Below, piece by piece: positions 54,900 to 63,912 of a DNA stretch of 64,000 nt; positions within the stretch are counted from its first letter, which is position 1; each line of letters starts with the position of its first letter. Origin of the DNA: [Flexibacter] sp. ATCC 35103 (lineage in GTDB: Bacteria > Bacteroidota > Bacteroidia > Flavobacteriales > Flavobacteriaceae); contig NZ_MTQF01000006.1 of the NCBI RefSeq assembly GCF_001975985.1, forward strand, positions 383,248-447,247, read 5' to 3'. Position numbers and translations under genes: made by a program. The notes beneath the pieces were generated by a model that worked only from the letters and a program-made list of their open reading frames with translations, ran no database searches and was not told where the DNA came from.

Positions 54900-55829
54900 A
54901 TGAACTCAGAGACAATAAAAATAGGAATTCTTGGACTTGGTGGAATCGGCGGATTTGTTGGTGCTCCATTGGCTAAAAAATATAAAAATAGTGATACTAA
55001 AATTATATTCATTTGCAGAGGTGAAACCAAAAAAGCGATTCAAAGCGAAGGTTTATTATTTGAATCTAAAGGCACCGCAGAAACTATATTTCCGGATCTG
55101 GTATCAGATAACCCAACAGAAATTGGAATTCTGGATGTATTAATCCTTACCTGTAAATCCTATTCTATAAACAGTATTTTATCTACTTATAAAGATTGTA
55201 TAAACGATCAAACAATCATAATCACTTTGCAAAATGTGGTAAATGCCAAAGAAATAATACGACAAACGTTACCAGAAGTGGGTCAGATTATGGAAGGCTG
55301 CATTTATGTAGCTTCGAATGTAAAGAAACCCGGATATATCCAACACATTGGCGGACCTGGAAAAATTTTCGTTGGCGGAACAGAAAACAAAACCTTAATT
55401 GATTTATTAACTGCCGGAGGTTTAGACATAACTTATGTTGCCCATATCAACGAAATATTATGGAAGAAATACTTGTTTGTTGCGCCAGTTGCTGCCATAA
55501 CTTCTGCTTATAAAGTTACTTTTGGTCAACTTCTCGAAGATCAAAACCTAATGCACATTCTTGAAAATATGATGCTAGAAATTCAATCACTTGCCAGCAA
55601 AAACAATATCATTTTGACAAATGAGGATATTGAAACAGCTAAAGACTTGTTGACTAAATTTCCGTTTGAATCTAAATCATCTTTACAATTGGATTTTGAA
55701 AATCATAATCAAACCGAAAAACAATTTTTGGTGGATTATGTGATTGAAAATGCTAATCAATATGGAATTGAAACCCCATATTATAATGGTGTGAATGAAA
55801 AAATAAATACTCTTTATGGGGTTTCTTAA
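54900..55829 (+). CDS. Ketopantoate-reductase-family oxidoreductase
   Basis: 309 residues: NADPH-binding GLGGIGGFVGAPLAKK (about 11-26), LILTCKSYSINSIL (about 80) with the catalytic-region Lys, QNVVNA (about 112) and the C-terminal ApbA domain. Either the pantothenate-pathway enzyme PanE or one of its many paralogues. Genomic context (divergent AraC, no panB/panC) favours a paralogue induced by a specific substrate over the housekeeping enzyme. Confidence 0.78.
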   Translation: MNSETIKIGILGLGGIGGFVGAPLAKKYKNSDTKIIFICRGETKKAIQSEGLLFESKGTAETIFPDLVSDNPTEIGILDVLILTCKSYSINSILSTYKDCINDQTIIITLQNVVNAKEIIRQTLPEVGQIMEGCIYVASNVKKPGYIQHIGGPGKIFVGGTENKTLIDLLTAGGLDITYVAHINEILWKKYLFVAPVAAITSAYKVTFGQLLEDQNLMHILENMMLEIQSLASKNNIILTNEDIETAKDLLTKFPFESKSSLQLDFENHNQTEKQFLVDYVIENANQYGIETPYYNGVNEKINTLYGVS

Positions 55830-55851
55830 CATGAAAATAAGACTTTTATCT

Positions 55852-55881
55852 TAACTTTGTTCATCAACTTTAGTAAACTAA
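55852..55881 (+). promoter_or_regulatory. Toxin-antitoxin promoter and palindrome
   Basis: -7 box TAACTTTG (55852-55859) and the inverted repeat TTAGT-AA-ACTAA (55870-55881) 4 bp before the antitoxin ATG, a fitting site for autorepression. Confidence 0.55.
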
Positions 55882-55885
55882 CATC

Positions 55886-56113
55886 ATGCAAGCAATTAAC
55901 ATCACAGCATATACCGAAGATGCTTCTCAAATAGAAGCTGTAAAAGCTTTTATGAAAGCGCTAAAGATAAAGTTTGAAATAGCGAATGTAAAACCATATG
56001 AATTATCTACTGAACAACAGGAAATTTTAGATAGTCAAATTAATTCAGACAAAAGTTTATATACAGATGCTGAATCAATATATACCGATTTAAAAAAGAA
56101 ATATGAATTATAA
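55886..56113 (+). CDS. Antitoxin of a RelE/ParE-type pair
   Basis: 75 residues, helical and acidic: an N-terminal strand (INITAYTEDASQIEAVKAFMKALKIKFEIAN) like DUF2683-type Bacteroidota antitoxins, and a C-terminal helical tail (ILDSQINSDKSLYTDAESIYTDLKKKYEL) that would wrap the toxin. Its end overlaps the toxin gene by 11 bp. Confidence 0.8.
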   Translation: MQAINITAYTEDASQIEAVKAFMKALKIKFEIANVKPYELSTEQQEILDSQINSDKSLYTDAESIYTDLKKKYEL

Positions 56114-56402
56114 GATTATCGTTTCTCCAATTGCATTAAAAAACATTGAAGAAGCTGTTGAATATTATATCTTAAAAGCAACTAAAAAAGTAGCTTTGGA
56201 CTTTCTTAATGACTATAAAAGTATTTTCAAAGCTTTACAAGTAAATCCATTCTATCAATTTCACGATAATAATTATCGTTTTTTACCTTTTAAAAAATTT
56301 CCATATGTAGCTTTTTTTATTGTTGATGAATTATCGAAAACTGTTTTTCTAAATGCAATTTTTCATACTTCTCAAAATCCTGAAAAGTATCCCACAAAAT
56401 AA
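56103..56402 (+). CDS. RelE/ParE-superfamily toxin
   Basis: 99 residues with the ParE/RelE fold pattern: MNYKIIVSPIALKNIEEAVEYY (helix one), central strands (NNYRFLPFKKFPYVAFFIVDE) and closing NAIFHTSQNPEKY with the His typical of the family's C-terminal strand. RelE members cut mRNA on the ribosome; ParE members poison gyrase. Sequence alone does not decide. Translated from inside the antitoxin end. Confidence 0.83.
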   Translation: MNYKIIVSPIALKNIEEAVEYYILKATKKVALDFLNDYKSIFKALQVNPFYQFHDNNYRFLPFKKFPYVAFFIVDELSKTVFLNAIFHTSQNPEKYPTK

Positions 56403-56455
56403 AAAAGATAAATTAGGTTCAAAACCAAAATCTCATAAAAAAGACAACTTCCCGA

Positions 56456-56541
56456 CTAGCCACGATCGAAACGGCATCCTTTTATGGTGGTCCCGAAGCC
56501 TCGGGACAACATAAAAGATATAGTGCAGAGCGGGACAAATG
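56456..56541. repeat. Dispersed Flavobacterium-type hairpin repeat, copy 3
   Basis: TAGCCACGATCGAAACGGCA ... AAAAGATATAGTGCAGAGCG then GGAC, in the orientation of copy 1. Central hairpin TTTTATG/CATAAAA around GTCCCGA-AGCC-TCGGGAC. The rest of the 56403-56692 spacer shows no gene. Confidence 0.8.
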
Positions 56542-56692
56542 GTCTTAAAAACACAAAAAATATCTGCTTCTAAAAAAGTTTAAAATTAAAAAAGTCCTTA
56601 TAATTAAAGGTTTCAAACGATTTTTAATACTTGTCTATACAACAATAAGAAAATATTATGACAAATTTATTTCATAATCAGAAAAACCGCCA

Positions 56693-56713
56693 TACATTTG
56701 CCTAACGGTGTTA
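56693..56713 (+). promoter_or_regulatory. tetR promoter with TAAC-N3-GTTA operator
   Basis: -7 box TACATTTG (56693-56700) followed 2 bp later by TAACGGTGTTA (56703-56713), covering the transcription start. Same site as the four copies before the adaptor gene, so TetR likely represses itself. Confidence 0.75.
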
Positions 56714-56735
56714 AACAATTTAATACTCATTAAAA

Positions 56736-57329
56736 ATGGCAAGTAAAGATCGAATTTTAAGACAAAAAGAAGAGACAAGAACTAATATTCTTGAAGCTGC
56801 TTATGCTATCGTCAAAGAAGAGGGATGGCAAGGTCTGAGTATGAGAAAAATTGCTGACAAGATTGAATATACTGCTCCAATTATTTATGAATACTTTTCG
56901 AATAAAGAAGCAATTTTAAATGAATTAACTGGAAAAGGCTTTATTAAGTTAGCAAAAGAACTACAGGAAGCCCGTGATAAATTTGAAAAACCGGAAGAAC
57001 AATTAGAAGCCATGTGGATGGCGTATTGGGATTTTGCATTTACAGATACTGAAATGTATCAGGTAATGTTTGGTGTACAAATGAATTGCTGCTCACAACA
57101 ATGTTCAGCTCAGGAAAGACCTTATAAATTATTTACTTCAGTAATTGCTGAGATCATGCAAAAAAGCAATCCTACTGATGAAGTAATCAAGCAAAAATAT
57201 TTTACATTTTTCTCTGTTATTCATGGTTTGATCGCCATAAATATCATTAACAAAAGTGAAATAATGGAAACTATTAACAATCAAATCTTAAAAGATGCGA
57301 TTGGAGGAATTATAAAATCAATACAATAA
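56736..57329 (+). CDS. TetR-family repressor of the HAE-type pump
   Basis: 197 residues: N-terminal TetR HTH (RTNILEAAYAIVKEEGWQGLSMRKIADKIEYTAPIIYEYFSNKEAILNEL, about 15-64), then a helical ligand domain (WHG-type TetR_C). Unusual Cys cluster Cys118, Cys119, Cys123 (NCCSQQCSAQ) in the ligand domain could sense thiol-reactive compounds or metal. Upstream of the pump genes with operator sites on both sides. Confidence 0.88.
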   Translation: MASKDRILRQKEETRTNILEAAYAIVKEEGWQGLSMRKIADKIEYTAPIIYEYFSNKEAILNELTGKGFIKLAKELQEARDKFEKPEEQLEAMWMAYWDFAFTDTEMYQVMFGVQMNCCSQQCSAQERPYKLFTSVIAEIMQKSNPTDEVIKQKYFTFFSVIHGLIAINIINKSEIMETINNQILKDAIGGIIKSIQ

Positions 57330-57348
57330 AAAAAATTTCATTTTAACT

Positions 57349-57553
57349 TAACAGTGGTAAATGATTTAATGAAGTAATTTAGCAACTATTTTTTTACTAC
57401 TTTACTTAACACTGTTAGAAAATTTAATACAGTAATACAGAAGCTTTTTTTTCTACTTTACTTAACAGTGATAAATAATTTAATACCAATTATGAAATAG
57501 AATTGGAAGGCATCATTATATGGATTTCTGTACCAATTTACTTAACAACGTTA
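57349..57553 (+). promoter_or_regulatory. Four-copy TetR operator array upstream of the pump genes
   Basis: Sites at 57349 (one mismatch), 57407 (TAACACTGTTA, perfect), 57463 (one mismatch) and 57543 (TAACAACGTTA, perfect). Each sits in a longer repeat starting ACTTAAC and ending in AATTTAATA or GATTTAATG. Intervals 58, 56 and 80 bp. No clean TAnnTTTG box was found, so the promoter lies among the repeats. Confidence 0.8.
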
Positions 57554-57649
57554 GATAATTTAATATAATTAAATATGAATTTTGAGAATGCCAGAATACC
57601 ACAATTTCTAAACAACAAGAATGTCCAACAAATTAAAACCAATACTAAA

Positions 57650-58798
57650 ATGAAAAATGTAATTATAACCAGTTTTATTCTGGCACTAGTGCTAAGCAGT
57701 TGTGCAGATAAGTCACAGGCTCCTGCAGCTCCGGCTCCACCCTTATTACCAGTTTTAGCGATCACAAGCGAAAACACGACTACAGATGCTGAATATCCAG
57801 CTTCTATACAAGGAACTGTAGATGTTGAGATTCGCCCGCAAGTAAGCGGAAACCTGGAGAGAGTTTTTGTAGACGAAGGTGCTTATGTAAGTAAAGGTCA
57901 GACTTTATTTAAAATAAACGAACGCCCTTTTCGTGAGCAATTAAACAATGCATTGGCAAATCTTCATGCTGCCGAAGCTGCTTTGATAAACGCTCAGTTA
58001 GAAATTGACAAATTAACGCCCCTAGTACAAAACAAGGTGGTTTCTGATTATCAGTTAAAAACAGCTAAAGCTTCACAAAAAATTGCTGCTGCAAATATCG
58101 AACAAGCAAAAGCAATGGTGGGATCTGCCAAAATTAATTTAGGATATACTAATGTTACAGCTCCAGTGAGTGGTTACATAGGAAGATTACCTAAAAAACA
58201 AGGAAGTTTAGTTTCTGCAAGCGATATTGAGCCATTGACAAACTTATCTGATGTGCATGAAGTGTTTGCTTATTTCTCTTTAGGCGAAACAGATTTCATC
58301 AACTTTAAAGCACAATATGCCGGAAACAGTTTAGGTGATAAACTAAAAAAATTACCTCCGGTTACTTTGATCTTAGCAGATAACAACGCTTATCCTCAGA
58401 CCGGAAAAATTGATATGGTAGATGGTCAGTTTGATAAAACTACCGGTGCAATTACTTTAAGAGCGACTTTCCCCAATACTGGCGGGACTTTACGTTCAGG
58501 AAATACAGGAAAAATTCGTTTAGGCCTTCAACATGATGATGCACTTTTGGTTCCTCAATCGGCTACTGTAGAAATGCAGGATAAAGTATTTGTTTTCACC
58601 GTAAATAAAGAAAATAAAGTAGCTAAAATGCCTATTACAGTTATTGGTAAAAGCGGTACAAACTACTTAATCAAAGACGGTGTAAAATCTGGCGACCAAA
58701 TTGTATTAAGCGGTATCGATAAACTTCAGGACGGACAAGTAATTCAACCTGAAAAATCAACTCCTTCAAAAGTTGCCCAAATAATTAATAAAAAATAA
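57650..58798 (+). CDS. RND periplasmic adaptor lipoprotein (AcrA/MexA-like)
   Basis: About 382 residues from ATG at 57650, chosen because it puts the lipoprotein signal at the N-terminus (lipobox VLSSC, Cys18); an in-frame ATG at 57575 would add 25 charged residues. Lipoyl halves (VEIRPQVSGNLERVFVDEGAYVSKGQTLFKINERPF; GYTNVTAPVSGYIGRLPKKQGS), alpha hairpin, beta barrel and membrane-proximal domain follow as in AcrA/MexA. 12 bp before the RND permease. Confidence 0.92.
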   Translation: MKNVIITSFILALVLSSCADKSQAPAAPAPPLLPVLAITSENTTTDAEYPASIQGTVDVEIRPQVSGNLERVFVDEGAYVSKGQTLFKINERPFREQLNNALANLHAAEAALINAQLEIDKLTPLVQNKVVSDYQLKTAKASQKIAAANIEQAKAMVGSAKINLGYTNVTAPVSGYIGRLPKKQGSLVSASDIEPLTNLSDVHEVFAYFSLGETDFINFKAQYAGNSLGDKLKKLPPVTLILADNNAYPQTGKIDMVDGQFDKTTGAITLRATFPNTGGTLRSGNTGKIRLGLQHDDALLVPQSATVEMQDKVFVFTVNKENKVAKMPITVIGKSGTNYLIKDGVKSGDQIVLSGIDKLQDGQVIQPEKSTPSKVAQIINKK

Positions 58799-58809
58799 TT
58801 TTTACGAAA

Positions 58810-61800
58810 ATGTTCAAAATATTTATACAAAGACCTGTACTCGCAACCGTTATTTCCATTTTATTGGTAATATTAGGTATACTTGGTCTTACGAAGTTGC
58901 CCTTACAACAGTTTCCTGATATTGCGCCGCCATCGGTTTTGGTAACGGCAGTTTATCCGGGAGCGAACGCCGAAACGGTTTTACGTTCTGTTGCGCCATC
59001 ATTAGAAGAATCTATAAATGGTGTTGAGAACATGACTTACATGAGTTCTACAGCCAGTAATGACGGATCTCTTGCTATTACAGTTTTCTTTAAATTAGGA
59101 ACAAATGCAGATCAGGCTGCGGTAAACGTACAAAACAGAGTTGCTCAGGCAACAAGTCAATTGCCTGCTGAAGTTGTACAACAAGGTGTAACCACTGCAA
59201 AACAACAAAACAGTTTTATCATGGCAATTGGTATGTATACCGATGATGAGTCAAAATACGATCAGACTTTTGTTGCCAATTATGCTCAAATCAATATTAT
59301 TCCGGAGATTAAACGTATTCCCGGAGTTGGTTCTGCCAGTATATTTGGAGGTGTAAAAGATTACTCCATGCGTGTTTGGTTAAATCCAACACAAATGTCA
59401 ACTTACAAAGTGACTCCAAACGAAATCATGAGCGCAATTCAGGATAAAAGTTTGGAAGCTGCTCCGGGGAAATTTGGAGAAAGAAGTAAAGAAGTTTTTG
59501 AATATGTAATTAAATACAAAGGAAAATTAACCAAACCAGAAGAATATGAAAATATTGCTATACGTTCTAATACTGACGGTTCAGTACTTCGCCTCAAAGA
59601 TGTAGCCAGAGTCGAACTTGGTGCTTACTCTTATAACAGTTTAACACGTTTAAATGGTAAAAAAGGAGTTGTAATTGGTATTATCCAGTTAGCAGGTTCT
59701 AACTCGAATGATATTCAGGTTGCGATCAACAAATTGATGGTAAAAGCCTCAAAAGATTTCCCAACAGGAATAAAACATAACATTTTCTATAGTACAAAAG
59801 TTGCCTTAGATCAGTCTATTGAGCAAGTTCAGCATACTTTACTTGAAGCATTTATATTAGTATTCATTGTAGTATTTATATTCCTTCAGGATTTTAGATC
59901 AACATTAATCCCGGCTATTGCTGTACCTGTAGCAATTTTAGGAACGTTCTTCTTCATGCAGTTATTCGGATTTTCGATCAACCTTCTTACGCTTTTCGCA
60001 TTAATTCTGGCGATTGGTATTGTGGTCGATGATGCCATTGTGGTCGTCGAAGCCGTGCATGCTAAAATGGAGCACAAACATTTGTCTCCAAAAGTAGCCA
60101 CTCATGAAGCAATGCACGAAATAACGGGTGCTATTATCTCGATTACGCTGGTAATGGCTGCTGTATTCCTGCCGGTTGGTTTTATGGAAGGCTCAACAGG
60201 AGTTTTCTATCGTCAGTTTGCCTTTACGATGGCAATTGCAATTGTAATTTCGGCTGTAAACGCTTTAACTTTAAGTCCTGCACTTGCTGCATTATTCTTA
60301 AAAGACAATCACGGAGCACATGGTGATGCAACGTATCAGAAAAAAGGATTTAAAGAAAAATTCTTTAACGGATTCAACAAAAGTTTTGATTCCCTTACCA
60401 ACCGTTATGTTGGAGGTTTAAAATTTTTAATCCGTAGAAAATGGTTAAGTTTAGGAGGTTTAGCTTTAATTACTGTAGCTACTATCGTAATGGTAAAAAC
60501 TACTCCTGCAGGATTTATCCCTACAGAAGATCAAGGATTTATTGCCATTGCAGTAAATACACCTTCTGGGACATCACTTGACGGAACTCAAAAAGTAATG
60601 ACCGAAGCTGAAAACACATTAAGAGGTTTAGATGCTTCCCGATTTGTAACAGCGATTTCAGGTTTCAACTTATTGACGAATTCTACAAGTCCATCTTCAG
60701 CAGTTGTTTTCGTATTGCTTAAACCAAATGAAGATCGTGGAGATGTTAAAAATATTGACGAAATCATGAATCAGGTTCGTGGTAAACTTGGAGCGATTTC
60801 AGGCGGAAGTTTCTTCGTATTTAGTTTTCCAACCGTTCCCGGGTTTAGTAACGTTGAGGCTTTAGATTTAGTACTTCAGGATAAAACCGGAGGAAAATTG
60901 GATAAGTTTAGCGGAATTTCTCAAAACTTCATCGGAGAATTGATGAAACGTCCTGAAATTGCCGTAGCCTTTACCTCTTTCAAAGCCGATTATCCTCAAT
61001 TGCAATTGGATATTAATGATGAAAAAGCAGATCAGTTAGGCGTAAAAGTAAAAGACATTTTACAAACCATGCAAACCTATTTTGGTAGTGCGCAAGCTTC
61101 TGACTTTAACAGATTTGGTAAATATTACCGAGTTGTAGTTCAGGCAGATATCGCTGACAGAGCTGATCCATCATCAATTGACCGAGTTTTCGTGAAAAAT
61201 AAAACTGGCGAAATGGTGCCAATAAATACTTTAGTAAAACTAACCCGTATTTATGGCTCAGAAACGGCTTCGAGATACAATTTATTTAATTCGATTTCGA
61301 TCAATGCAATCCCAAAACCAGGATTTAGTTCCGGAGATGCCATTAAAGCAATTCAGGAAGTGGCAGCACAACAATTACCTGCGGGTTATGGTTTTGAATT
61401 TTCAGGACAAACTCGTGAAGAGATATCTTCTGGAGGTCAGTCAGCAACGATTTTCTTACTGTGTTTGATATTCATCTATTTCTTACTTGCTGCACAGTAC
61501 GAGAGTTACATATTGCCATTGGCTGTAATCTTATCAATCCCTGCAGGTATATTTGGAGTATTTGTTGCCATTGGATTAACTGGAATCGAAAACAACATTT
61601 ATGTACAAGTTGCACTGGTAATGCTTATAGGTCTGCTCGCTAAAAATGCCATATTGATTGTGGAGTTTGCCGTACAAAAACGAAAATCAGGTCAGGCATT
61701 AGTAAAAGCGTCAATCGATGCTGCAAAACTACGTCTGCGACCAATTATCATGACATCATTAGCATTTGTTGTGGGATTGATACCAATGATGAGCGCAAAA

Positions 61801-61971
61801 GGACCATCAGCACAAGGTAACCACTCTATTAGTATTGGTGCCGCCGGAGGTATGATATCAGGAGTAATACTAGGATTATTTATTATCCCGGTTTTATTCA
61901 TCATCTTCCAACATTTACAAGAAAAGGTTTCTGGAAAACCAGTAGCCGTAATTCATAACGAAGAAAAATAA
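58810..61971 (+). CDS. HAE1-type RND multidrug permease (AcrB-like)
   Basis: 1053 residues, 12 helices. The family opening is FIQRPVLATVISILLVILGI, followed by LPLQQFPDIAPPSVLVTAVYPGANAETV. The TM4 relay is intact: GIVVDDAIVVVEAVH (Asp-Asp). Later EVSGQTREEISSGGQS-like loop (here FSGQTREEISSGGQSA) and RLRPIIMTSLAFVVGLIPMM at TM11-12. Drug, bile-salt or solvent export expected, under TetR control. Followed after 2 bp by a 37-codon membrane protein gene. Confidence 0.93.
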   Translation: MFKIFIQRPVLATVISILLVILGILGLTKLPLQQFPDIAPPSVLVTAVYPGANAETVLRSVAPSLEESINGVENMTYMSSTASNDGSLAITVFFKLGTNADQAAVNVQNRVAQATSQLPAEVVQQGVTTAKQQNSFIMAIGMYTDDESKYDQTFVANYAQINIIPEIKRIPGVGSASIFGGVKDYSMRVWLNPTQMSTYKVTPNEIMSAIQDKSLEAAPGKFGERSKEVFEYVIKYKGKLTKPEEYENIAIRSNTDGSVLRLKDVARVELGAYSYNSLTRLNGKKGVVIGIIQLAGSNSNDIQVAINKLMVKASKDFPTGIKHNIFYSTKVALDQSIEQVQHTLLEAFILVFIVVFIFLQDFRSTLIPAIAVPVAILGTFFFMQLFGFSINLLTLFALILAIGIVVDDAIVVVEAVHAKMEHKHLSPKVATHEAMHEITGAIISITLVMAAVFLPVGFMEGSTGVFYRQFAFTMAIAIVISAVNALTLSPALAALFLKDNHGAHGDATYQKKGFKEKFFNGFNKSFDSLTNRYVGGLKFLIRRKWLSLGGLALITVATIVMVKTTPAGFIPTEDQGFIAIAVNTPSGTSLDGTQKVMTEAENTLRGLDASRFVTAISGFNLLTNSTSPSSAVVFVLLKPNEDRGDVKNIDEIMNQVRGKLGAISGGSFFVFSFPTVPGFSNVEALDLVLQDKTGGKLDKFSGISQNFIGELMKRPEIAVAFTSFKADYPQLQLDINDEKADQLGVKVKDILQTMQTYFGSAQASDFNRFGKYYRVVVQADIADRADPSSIDRVFVKNKTGEMVPINTLVKLTRIYGSETASRYNLFNSISINAIPKPGFSSGDAIKAIQEVAAQQLPAGYGFEFSGQTREEISSGGQSATIFLLCLIFIYFLLAAQYESYILPLAVILSIPAGIFGVFVAIGLTGIENNIYVQVALVMLIGLLAKNAILIVEFAVQKRKSGQALVKASIDAAKLRLRPIIMTSLAFVVGLIPMMSAKGPSAQGNHSISIGAAGGMISGVILGLFIIPVLFIIFQHLQEKVSGKPVAVIHNEEK

Positions 61972-61973
61972 AA

Positions 61974-62087
61974 ATGGAAAATTATATAACGACATTCCTC
62001 GTAGCCATCATCATTGGCATTGGATACATATCCTATAAAATCTCAAGAGATCTGGAAACCAGAAAAGATACTTGTACAGAAATTTAA
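61974..62087 (+). CDS. Small single-helix membrane protein inside the pump operon
   Basis: 37 codons, ATG to TAA, starting 2 bp after the RND stop; its stop codon shares TAATGA with the next reading frame. The product is one membrane helix (ITTFLVAIIIGIGYISYKIS) with a short charged cytosolic tail RDLETRKDTC then TEI. Its size and position recall AcrZ, the AcrB partner in E. coli, but no sequence relation is claimed. Clean spacing and stop/start linkage argue that it is translated. Confidence 0.65.
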   Translation: MENYITTFLVAIIIGIGYISYKISRDLETRKDTCTEI

Positions 62088-62101
62088 TGACAATCTATAA
62101 A

Positions 62102-63520
62102 ATGAAAAATTATATAACCAAAATCGTGATGATCGCCATTTTGATCACGACTATAATATCCTGTAAAGTTTCGAAGGATATTGAAACTCCAAAAGATGCA
62201 TTTCCTGAAAATTTCAGAAGTGCATCGGTTTCAAAAGATACCACGAGTATTGCTGATGTGGAGTGGAAAAATTTCTTTACAGAAAAAGATATTATTGAGC
62301 TCATCGATAGCGCTGTAGCCAGAAATAATGACTTACAGATTGCTACTAAAAATATCGAAATTGCGCAATACAGGTTTACACAATCTAAATGGGGAAATGT
62401 TCCTCAGGCAAATTTATTTGTAAACGCAAGCACAAGCAACCCGTCTGATAATAGCTTTACCGGAAAAAATTTAGGTCAGGCTTTAGGCCAAAATCATATC
62501 GATGATTATTCTGCCGGAGCAACACTTTCTTGGGAAGCCGACATCTGGGGGAAAATCAGAAATCAGAAAAAAGGAGCTTATGCAGGTTACCTTCAGTCTG
62601 AAGAAGTAAAAAAAGCATTGCAAACTACTATTGTAGCCAATGTTTCTAAAGGATATTACAACCTTTTAATGTTAGATGCGCAATTAGAAATCGCCAAACA
62701 AAACTTTAAATTAAATGATAGTACAACCAACATCATTAAATTAAAGTACGATGCAGGTCAGGTTACTACATTAGCGATTCAACAATCTGAAGCACAAAAA
62801 TTAGTTTCGGCACAATTAATTCCGCAATTAGAACAAAACATTGCAATTCAGGAAAATGCTTTAAGCGTACTAACAGGATCATTCCCGAATTCTAAAACAA
62901 GAACCACACGTTTAAGTGCTCTTGAAGTTAAAAATAATAATGCAATCGGAATTCCGTCTTCATTAGTAAGCCGCAGACCTGACGTAAAAAGTGCTGAATT
63001 AGCCCTTAAAGTAGCCAACGCAAATGTTGGAATCACAAAAGCAGATTTGTATCCGTCGCTTAAAATTACCGCACAAGGCGGAGTAAACTCGTTCGAAACA
63101 AGTAGTTGGTTCAACATTCCTGCTTCTCTATTTGGTACCGTTGCCGGAGGTTTAACACAGCCTTTACTAAACAACAAAAAAGTACGAACTCAATATAACA
63201 TTGCAGTTGCCGAAAGAGAAAAAGCAGTTATAAGCTTCAGACAATCAGTTCTTGTAGCCGTTAGCGAAGTATCTGACGCTTTAGTAAAAGTAGAAAAACT
63301 GCAACAGCAAGAATCTTTTCTTAAAGAAAGAGTAAAAACATTGCAGCAAGCCATTAAAAATGCCAATTTGTTATTCAAAAATGGTATGGCTGAATATCTT
63401 GAAGTTTTATCTGCACAAGCAAATTTATTGCAAAGTGAGCTGGAACTGGCTAACATAAAAAGAGAACAATTATCTGCCAATACCGATTTGTATCGTGCAT
63501 TGGGCGGTGGTTGGAAATAA
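62102..63520 (+). CDS. Outer-membrane efflux lipoprotein (NodT/OprM family)
   Basis: About 472 residues from ATG at 62102, which places the lipoprotein signal (IVMIAILITTIISC, lipobox Cys about 22) correctly; ATG at 62087, sharing the stop of the small gene, would add five residues and is also possible. Two OEP repeats with barrel strands (SWEADIWGKIRNQKKG, GVNSFETSSWF) and coiled coils (AVAEREKAVISFRQSVLVAVSEVSDALVKVEKL) identify it. Exit duct for the AcrB-like pump. Confidence 0.9.
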   Translation: MKNYITKIVMIAILITTIISCKVSKDIETPKDAFPENFRSASVSKDTTSIADVEWKNFFTEKDIIELIDSAVARNNDLQIATKNIEIAQYRFTQSKWGNVPQANLFVNASTSNPSDNSFTGKNLGQALGQNHIDDYSAGATLSWEADIWGKIRNQKKGAYAGYLQSEEVKKALQTTIVANVSKGYYNLLMLDAQLEIAKQNFKLNDSTTNIIKLKYDAGQVTTLAIQQSEAQKLVSAQLIPQLEQNIAIQENALSVLTGSFPNSKTRTTRLSALEVKNNNAIGIPSSLVSRRPDVKSAELALKVANANVGITKADLYPSLKITAQGGVNSFETSSWFNIPASLFGTVAGGLTQPLLNNKKVRTQYNIAVAEREKAVISFRQSVLVAVSEVSDALVKVEKLQQQESFLKERVKTLQQAIKNANLLFKNGMAEYLEVLSAQANLLQSELELANIKREQLSANTDLYRALGGGWK

Positions 63521-63552
63521 TACCCGTACCCGTTAATTATTTTTTTTGAGAT

Positions 63553-63589
63553 GAAAACGCTGTGAGACTTTAGTTTCATGGCGTTTTTT
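63553..63589 (+). terminator. Terminator of the pump operon
   Basis: AAAACGC/GCGTTTT stem (63553-63559, 63580-63586) with an inner ATGAAA-like/TTTCAT pairing and a T-run. Confidence 0.75.
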
Positions 63590-63609
63590 TATGCAGTTGA
63601 GAATGGCAC

Positions 63610-63809
63610 GCAGATGACACGGATTTAAGCGGATTTTTTCTTTTTTTACTCTCCTTTTTTGTCATCCTGAGGAACGAATCATCACACACGGAACTCTACA
63701 AAGATTGGCGATTTAGTTTGCGGCATTTCTTGTGTGATCCTTCACAAGATTGAGAATAAAAAATCCGCCAAAATCCGCGTTTTTGCGATAGCGAATCCGT
63801 GTCATCTGC
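63610..63809. repeat. Inverted repeat flanking a degenerate unit
   Basis: Perfect 16-bp arms GCAGATGACACGGATT (63610-63625) and its complement (63794-63809), with AAGCGGATTTTTT/AAAAATCCGC inside. The middle holds the GTCATCCTGAGGAACGAATC spacer type. No ORF. Confidence 0.7.
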
Positions 63810-63850
63810 ATACATTTATTACGCAATCCCAATATTTCAGTTTATTTTTT

Positions 63851-63858
63851 TATTTTTG
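63851..63858 (+). promoter_or_regulatory. -7 box of the last gene
   Basis: TATTTTTG, 55 bp before the start at 63913. Confidence 0.4.
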
Positions 63859-63912
63859 ATCAAATTACTTTTACGAACGAAAAATACCATTTCCATAATT
63901 AAAATCAAACCC

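Noticed and set aside
54900..55829. Assigning the gene firmly as panE of pantothenate synthesis
   Set aside because: No pantothenate genes nearby and a divergent AraC regulator; only the family call is safe.
57575..57649. Upstream ATG for the pump adaptor
   Set aside because: Would bury the lipoprotein signal peptide behind 25 charged or polar residues.
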